This document shows positions 6,458 to 11,167 of a DNA stretch of 11,167 nt, piece by piece. Both the position numbers and the translations under genes were made by a program. Below the pieces are notes generated by a model, which saw only the letters and a list, made by a program, of their open reading frames with translations, was not told where the DNA came from and did not search any database. Source of the DNA: Dictyocoela muelleri. Lineage: Eukaryota > Microsporidia. The stretch covers positions 1 through 11,167 of the forward strand of contig SDVU01000720.1 in assembly GCA_016256075.1 (NCBI GenBank), written 5' to 3'. Each line of letters begins with the position of its first letter. Position 1 is the first letter of the stretch.

Positions 6458-7851
6458 TTAAATGCTAAAGTCGCTAATTGTAGTATTTGGTTTAAGAAAA
6501 AACAGACCAAAATACTCATTATATTTTTCAATTATTTTTTTAAGAGCCATTAATTTGTCAATGGTTTTTGACTTAACTGTTCCCAGTGATTGTAAAGAAA
6601 ATATTTCATTAATTTTTTTTTCCTGTAAGTGATCCTAGGTTCTTAAAATTATTATTAATTTTATCAAATTGGGATGACTACATTTCAATAACCCTTTTAA
6701 TGTTCTGTTGCGGCCTTCGCAGATATTCGTAGTTAATGGTATATTTTTTAACACCCTTTCATAACAATTCCAATCAGTGATATCATCTAATCTAGATTTT
6801 AAATATTTTTTTCGAAATAATTTAAAAATATTGTTGTTGATTTTTCTGGGAAATCTTATAAAAATTCAGTTTCAATTTTTCATATTCAATTTATTGTTTC
6901 TCCCTAGGTATAAATGTTAGAGATAAAATCATTTTCATGTATATTCTGAAATCTTTATTTGTCTTATATTTATTTATCAGATTATTTTTTGTATGCATCT
7001 CATTAAATTTTGTAAAAAATGAAACAAACAATTGTAATTTTTTGTGTTCTCAAATATTTGATTAAATGCCATTATAGGAGCCTTTTCAAAGTCCATAATA
7101 ATAAAATCGGGTCCTTCATTTTTAACTATATTTTTAACTTCTTTATAAATGCCTCAAATATGGTTCATGTGTTTTATTTGGAAGAAGTGCATATAAAACA
7201 AGGAAAAAGTTCTCAAAAATTTGTACATATATAATTTATATTTGTGAAAATTCCTTTGGGGACATTCTGAAAGTTTCATCTGAGAGCCAAATGCTAGAAT
7301 TCTTTAGATGATGAATTTTTTCATTGTTACTTGCAATAATAAGACGCTCTAAAGCGGAAACCCCGCTATCATATTGAATGATTTTTTCCCAGAAATTGTT
7401 TTTGTAAGTTCAAACGGAATATCATAAGTATTGTCATAATTTGAAATTCTCTTCATTCGAACGTTGTTCACTACTCATTTCAACGTATGTATTTTGCTAA
7501 AGCAGCGATTTCAGAAATATCCAAACTTTTATAAACTTCTGAAATAAACTCATGTTTATTCAAACATGTCTTTTTTTGCTATAAATCTATAATCATGCAA
7601 CCAATTAATTTTTTTTTTCTCCGTGGATGTAATTTATATGCAATTATGCAACTTACTTCGTTCACTAATAACAAAGTTATCTTTTGTGTATACTTTACCG
7701 GGGCATGGTCTCTTGCTACACATCCACGCCGTATTTGTATTGTTTGCATACTTGAAGTGATAGAAATAGTAATCAAAAAAAACATCGCCTATTTTCCTTT
7801 CTCTGTTTTTGTTTTTATTAATTGATTTTTCGAATTCTTGTTATCTGTCAT
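6458..7851 (-). pseudogene. MULE transposase pseudogene
   Basis: Full family length (about 460 codons) but split by at least six frame changes or stops. From the ATG at 7851: a basic N-tail; an FLYWCH/WRKY-like zinc finger (about 7790-7645) with YYFYHFKY, AWMCSKRPCPGK and terminal LHNC; a linker; then the MULE DDE core. The core shows WLSDETFRMSPKEF (first Asp, about 7280), YALLPNKT (about 7170), DFIIMDFEKAP (second Asp, 7093-7091) and CLFHF (about 7020). It then has TNICEGRNRTLKGLLK, with the acidic residue of the third block at 6718-6716. The C-terminal part ends at 6458. Catalytic residues remain, so loss of activity came from breakage of the frame. It binds element ends and excises/inserts DNA in functional relatives. 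The first frame change lies just before the zinc finger. Confidence 0.85.
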
Positions 7852-7893
7852 AATATGGGCTTATTGAAAAAAATTTAGTAATTCTTTTTTTTA

Positions 7894-7966
7894 CGAATGT
7901 GACATTTTTACCGAATGTGACACTTTAGCCGAATGTGACATTTTAGCCGAATGTGACGTTTTAGGC
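7894..7966. repeat. four 18-bp subterminal repeats, MULE right end
   Basis: CGAATGTGACATTTTAGC units start at 7894, 7912, 7930 and 7948 (the last is 19 bp), with one or two changes each. The same unit, inverted, appears only twice in the left end. Likely transposase-binding sites multiplied at one end. Confidence 0.9.
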
Positions 7967-8002
7967 CGAATTAAGCTTTTGTCCGAATTATACAGAAGCC
8001 TA

Positions 8003-8088
8003 AATGTTGATAACACACCTATAGCTACCAATCCCGATAATTGTGTTAACCTTGTGCCTTACGCCTTCGGTTCTTAATAGGCTATCCA
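8003..8088 (-). mobile_element. SINE-like element copy 4, 3' fragment
   Basis: By eye this aligns with the low-coordinate end of copies 1 and 2: ATGTTGATAA matches ATGCTGACAA, then ATAGCTACC and CCCGATAA, and more loosely to about 8088. It contains no tRNA-like head. It begins 14 bp beyond the MULE right end, so the element was truncated before, or by, that neighbour's arrival. Confidence 0.5.
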
Positions 8089-8090
8089 AA

Positions 8091-8113
8091 GTTTCGTCAT
8101 AAAATGACGAAAC
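8091..8113. repeat. hairpin with perfect 10-bp stem
   Basis: GTTTCGTCAT (8091-8100), a 3-bp loop, then its exact reverse complement (8104-8113). TTTCGTCA occurs once more at 8141. Role unknown. Confidence 0.75.
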
Positions 8114-8221
8114 GATGCTGTTTTTAGTTTTTTCGTCACAAAAAAAAATCAAATATTTTATTATAAAATTTAACATAATAAAAATTAAAATGAAATATGG
8201 ATACTAGTTTTTTATCTACGG

Positions 8222-8397
8222 GCCCATAAACTATCAGATAATTAAGAGAAGAATGTTGTTTGAATATTTGAAATAACTAATGTAACTGTATCATGACGTA
8301 TATTTGGTTAATGAATAATTGAATATACTTCATTACATCATAATTAGTTATTTCGAATATTCATTTGCCATTTTTTCTGTTATATAATATTTTACCG
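8222..8397. repeat. small foldback, MITE-like
   Basis: The core arms TGAATATTYGAAATAACTAAT at 8261-8281 and 8343-8363 are perfect but for one base. Pairing continues inward to GTATAT/ATATAC (8298-8303 with 8323-8328) and, more loosely, outward to about 8226 and 8397. The size (about 175 bp) and near-complete palindrome fit a non-autonomous DNA element. No target duplication was found. Confidence 0.6.
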
Positions 8398-8449
8398 GTT
8401 CTAATAAAAAAATATCACTATTATCGTTAAATTAGTATACATGGTATTA

Positions 8450-8616
8450 CATAAATATAAATTTTAATTTCATAAATATAAATTTCAATTCCATAAATAA
8501 AATTTCAATTTCATAAATATAAATTTTGATTTCATAAATATTAATTTAGATTTCATAAATATAAATTTAAATTTCATAAATAAAAATTTTGATTTCATAA
8601 TCATAAATTTTTAATT
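8450..8616. repeat. 21-bp minisatellite, eight units
   Basis: Units CATAAATATAAATTTYRATTT start at 8450, 8471, 8492, 8512, 8533, 8554, 8575 and 8596. Period is 21 bp except one of 20. It is AT-only apart from one C per unit and a few substitutions. It lies between the MITE-like foldback and the Tc1/mariner-like pseudogene. Confidence 0.9.
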
Positions 8617-8680
8617 TTACTGTTATAATCACCATGTTTTATAAGTTAATAAAATAAAATAAAAAATTAATTTACTACGC

Positions 8681-9666
8681 ATGAGTAATGATTCCCCGAG
8701 AAAAGCTAGAGTACCAATGACAAAAGAAGTCTTCGATCAAGTAAAACGTCTTTTTTTAACAAAATCGAAGGAAGATTTTATTGAGATCACTTCATTGAGC
8801 AGAAAGCTCTGAATATTATGATTATAAATTGAAACATTTGAAGGTAGAAAAGAACCTACTTTTGAAGATCTGTATAAAAATTCAGAGCAAAAAAAAATAA
8901 AGAGAGTTTTCTTACTGAAATAAGGTAGATAATCGGAAGTATAATAAATAAACACTATTGGCTTGTATTGAAAAGCTTTTTAAATAAATATATATATATA
9001 TATATATATATATCAATATCTCAATTATCCAGAAAGATTAAAAGCGCAGGATTATCAAGAGCAATAATAAAAAAAATCAAAAATCGTATTATCATCTGAT
9101 AACAATGCACAAATCCAAAATTTATACAGTGTTATGTTGAGTAAGATGAATATGAGTATTCTTTTTCACGACGAATCAGGTTTTAATTTGTACATAACTA
9201 CTAAATATTGTTATTTTTGTGTAAATGAAGATGCTTTCTTTATATCAATCGGCCTAAAGGGGGTATAATATTTCTCTTTGTGGAATATTTTCTTTGTAAT
9301 GGCATATAATATCAAAAATTAATCAATGGTTCGATTAAAAGAGTTTAATTTTTAGATTTTATGATATAGTGCAGCCAAAAGGTATTTTTAGCAATAATTT
9401 GATATTGATCATAGATAATATGTGTTTTCAAGATTGTAACAAAATAGAGGCGTTTTGGGATTAAAATGGTGTAAAAGTTATATTTTTACCATCTTTAATT
9501 ACAGATTGGAATCTTATAGAAAAAGTTTTTTTTTGCGGTTATTAAGGCAATATTAAATTTAATAAAGCCAAGAGCCTCAGATAGAGATGAATTTAAAATA
9601 AATATAAACAATGTTATCGCATATTTAAATGAAATAAGGAATTTTATTGAATTTTTTGGCAAATAG
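8681..9666 (+). pseudogene. Tc1/mariner-like (IS630-type) transposase pseudogene
   Basis: About 330 codons' worth of DNA, the usual family length. The ATG at 8681 opens 44 residues ending in a stop (MSNDSPRKARVPMTKEV at the N-end), a degraded helix-turn-helix region. The DDE core is recognisable in pieces: FHDESGFNLY (first Asp at 9170-9172), a degraded SLCG block near 9275, GIFSNNLILIIDN (second Asp at 9414-9416), and FLPSLITDWNLIEKVFF (Glu at 9519-9521). The last two are 34 residues apart, as in DD34E members. It ends RNFIEFFGK-stop at 9664-9666. It carries several frame changes and stops, including a (TA)n run at 8989-9013 in the middle. No terminal inverted repeats were found. Confidence 0.75.
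8989..9013. repeat. (TA)n microsatellite
   Basis: About twelve TA units inside the Tc1/mariner-like pseudogene; an expansion after the gene lost function. Confidence 0.95.
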
Positions 9667-9715
9667 GTAAAAAAATTACACTCGAATGCAAGAATTAAAT
9701 GATAAAATTTTGGAT

Positions 9716-9755
9716 CAAGTTTGTTTTTTCCCTCGGCGGGGGAAAAACAAACTTG
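9716..9755. repeat. left-end hairpin of the ISXO2-like element
   Basis: CAAGTTTGTTTTT (9716-9728) pairs with AAAAACAAACTTG (9743-9755); the inner bases TCCC/GGGGGA also largely pair, around a CGG-containing tip. Confidence 0.8.
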
Positions 9756-9774
9756 TATAAAAAATTAAAAAAAC

Positions 9775-10645
9775 ATGGTTCCCATGGACGAATTTGAACA
9801 TCGATTATATACATGCACTAACTCTGAAATGCTAGATTATCTTATAGGAAATCGAATTATAGCAATAGAGGTGCGATGTAAACATTGCAAAGAATTTATG
9901 AAATTGAAAAAAAAAAACAAAAAAGGCGTCGTTATAATACACATTGCGAAGACTAAATTACCGCTGTAATCATTATCAGTCAATAATTTCTGTTTTAAAA
10001 GGTAGTTTTTTCGAAATTAAAATCTCCGGTTACTGTTTTAAAGGTTATATAACATTTGTTAGCCAATTGATATTAATAAAATGATAAAAAGAAAACTGGG
10101 AAGTAAAAACATGTTGATTAATATTAAGAAAGGTTTTTTGGCAGTAATTAAGCGACATTTTAAAAAAAAATTCATAAAACTTGTGGCTCCGGTCCGTAGT
10201 TCAGGTATACGAAACTATGTTGAACCATAATGTTCGTGCGCATCGTAGTCGATCGCCCAATTACAAAATTTGGGCAAACACGAAGGTAGATACCTTAACT
10301 ACACCCGCGAAAGGTTACGCCGAAGTCGTATCAAGTAGGAATTCAGATACGTTATTACCACTAATACAAAGAGTAGTGGCGGATGGATCAAATATTCATA
10401 CTGATGAATGGCCGGCTTATAATAGTCTTAGTGAATTGGGATATAATCACTATAATATAACCCATAAATATAACTTCGTTGATCCTATTACCGGCATAAA
10501 CACGCAAAACGTTGAGTCGTTTAATAATAAATTGAAAATGTTTATTAAGATGCAAAGAGGGTGTACAAATGGAAAGCATCAAATGTTAATTGATTATTTA
10601 CTGTTTATTGATACATACAAAGCCGGCGCGTATTTGAAATTTTGA
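9775..10645 (+). pseudogene. ISXO2-like transposase pseudogene (DDE_Tnp_IS1595)
   Basis: From the ATG at 9775 comes an N-terminal half zinc ribbon (VRCKHCKEFMKL, 9865-9900). A frame change in the A-run region near 9905-9945 follows. Then, in phase 2, YRCNHYQSII and the family hallmark GSFFE (10001-10015) appear, up to a stop at 10082. A segment in another phase continues to about 10195, followed by the C-terminal catalytic part to 10645 in phase 2. In that last frame (10181 on) the family block VQVDETML reads VQVYETML: the first catalytic Asp is Tyr at 10208-10210. The second Asp is in IHTDEWPAY (10403-10405) and the acidic third residue in QNVESFNNK (10514-10516). So it is broken by about two frame changes and one stop and lacks a catalytic residue. 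The last frame looks fresh, hinting at recent decay. Confidence 0.85.
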
Positions 10646-10763
10646 ATTATTAAAAATTTTTAATTTTCTAATTTTTTGTTTATAATATTTAAATTTTTAA
10701 AACGGAGAAAAACAAACCTGATACACTTACCGGTGTAAAAAACAAACCTGATCCAAATTTTTT

Positions 10764-11025
10764 AAATGTTCGTATTTTATTATAATTTTTTTATAAAATA
10801 AAATTTATAATCGTGGAATGTATTTTTTCAGAAACTTTTTATGTTTTAAACACTTTTAATTTTTTTTTGACATTTTTACTTCTTTATAACAAAATTACTA
10901 AATTATAAACAGTTTTACATTTTTTTTCCAAAATTACTAAAAAATATAAATAAAAAAATAACAAAATTATTACTATAACAATATTTTTTTTAAAAAAACA
11001 TAGCTTTTACTTTAAAAGATACAAT
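10764..11025. other. AT-rich spacer with loose CAAAATTACTAAA repeats
   Basis: Between the ISXO2-like element and SINE-like copy 3. CAAAATTACTAAA-type words recur near 10890, 10928 and 10961, about 33 to 38 bp apart, too degenerate to call an array. No gene is seen. Confidence 0.5.
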
Positions 11026-11167
11026 GGCCAGATAGCTCAGTGGTTAACACTCTTGAATGTAAAATTTAAGTATCGTGGTTCGAATCCCGTTGACGTCACT
11101 CTTTAATAAATAATGAGGGAATGACATTAAGCGGTCAAAAACTATAGAAATATAGTATTAATATACA
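11026..11167 (+). mobile_element. SINE-like element copy 3, cut by window end
   Basis: Starts GGCCAGATAGCTCAG with the best-preserved head in the window: A box TAGCTCAGTGG (11033-11043), CTTGAATGTAAAATTTAAG, B box GGTTCGAATCC (11077-11087), then CGTTGACGTCACTCTTTAATAA. From there it follows the reverse complement of copy 2 closely to the window edge. It resembles a tRNA with a GTA-like (Tyr) anticodon position, but the D-stem, T-stem and anticodon loop are imperfect, so it is called as an element, not a tRNA gene. Confidence 0.8.

Larger units (their letters stand above)
6281..7989 (-). mobile_element. decayed MULE (Mutator-like) DNA transposon, 1.7 kb
   Basis: Terminal inverted repeats of about 57 bp: left 6281-6337, right 7932-7989. 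They match best over AAAACGTCACATTCGGC and AAAATGTCACATT. The ends are asymmetric: the TGTGACATT-type unit occurs twice in the left end and four times as an 18-bp tandem in the right. The left tip folds into a small hairpin (ATTGGGC / GCCCAAT, 6282-6300). No target duplication (9-10 bp in this superfamily) is visible at these borders, so outer bases may have decayed. It encodes one transposase on the minus strand and no other gene. Confidence 0.85.
9712..10754 (+). mobile_element. ISXO2-like (IS1595-type) DNA transposon, 1.04 kb
   Basis: Terminal inverted repeats of 18 bp: GGATCAAGTTTGTTTTTT (9712-9729) and AAAAAACAAACCTGATCC (10737-10754), one mismatch. AAATTTT flanks both tips (9705-9711 and 10755-10761), compatible with the 8-bp duplication of the family, though low complexity weakens this. 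Each end carries a second AAAAACAAACYTG unit: inverted in the left end (9743-9755, making a hairpin 9716-9755), direct in the right end (10708-10720). It lies 45 bp after the Tc1/mariner-like pseudogene. It encodes one transposase, now dead. Confidence 0.85.

Noticed and set aside
7019-7825. Plus-strand ORFs at 7019-7234 and 7595-7825
   Set aside because: Antisense to the MULE transposase pseudogene, whose motifs are on the minus strand.
8737-8955. 72-codon minus-strand ORF
   Set aside because: Antisense to the N-terminal part of the Tc1/mariner-like pseudogene.
10388-10582. 64-codon minus-strand ORF
   Set aside because: Antisense to the catalytic part of the ISXO2-like transposase.
11026-11100. 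A functional tRNA gene (Tyr-like, GTA) at the right edge
   Set aside because: A and B boxes are good but the D-stem, T-stem and anticodon loop do not pair properly, and the same sequence recurs as the head of a 458-bp dispersed repeat.

Overview
This strongly AT-rich window reads as a transposon graveyard from a eukaryote, most likely a microsporidian. The case for that is an inference from three things. The mix of decayed elements (ISXO2/IS1595-like, MULE, Tc1/mariner-like and Ty3/Gypsy-like) is typical of expanded microsporidian genomes such as Hamiltosporidium. Host genes are very few, short and intron-free. The two best host gene candidates both start directly after a C-run, TATAAACCCTCC-ATG and TTAACCCTC-ATG, like the CCC start-site signal known from microsporidia. 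No bacterial signals (Shine-Dalgarno-led operons, sigma promoters) were seen.

Layout. Positions 1-305: T-rich repeat, a 21-bp tandem array and a 57-bp-armed foldback. 383-720: a region with TG...CA ends, a TATA-like box and a polyadenylation-like signal that may be a solo LTR (weak). 770-2625: an old, broken Ty3/Gypsy-like fossil on the minus strand (gag tail, protease, reverse transcriptase), split by a 378-bp foldback element flanked by an 8-bp target duplication. 2615-2880: a 22-bp minisatellite, then a 20-bp-stem hairpin and another imperfect foldback (3295-3408). 3488-3945 and 4886-5343: two minus-strand copies of a tRNA-headed, roughly 458-bp SINE-like family; the second has a perfect 13-bp target duplication. 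A third copy enters at 11026 and runs off the window; a fourth is a fragment at 8003-8088. Between and beside the first two lie the host candidates: a 92-residue protein at 4150-4428 with a possible prefoldin-like fold, a decayed coding stretch at about 5462-5746, and a 64-residue basic coiled-coil protein at 5850-6044. 6281-7989: a complete-length but decayed MULE on the minus strand with 57-bp terminal inverted repeats. 8091-8616: hairpin, small foldback and a 21-bp minisatellite. 8681-9666: decayed Tc1/mariner-like transposase. 9712-10754: an ISXO2-like element with clear ends and a dead transposase.

No intact metabolic or defence system is present. What is notable is the SINE-like family, the foldback nested in the retroelement fossil, the unusual end structure of the MULE and ISXO2-like elements, and the shared start-site motif of the two small host ORFs. 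All alignments were done by eye; no identity values or database matches are claimed.
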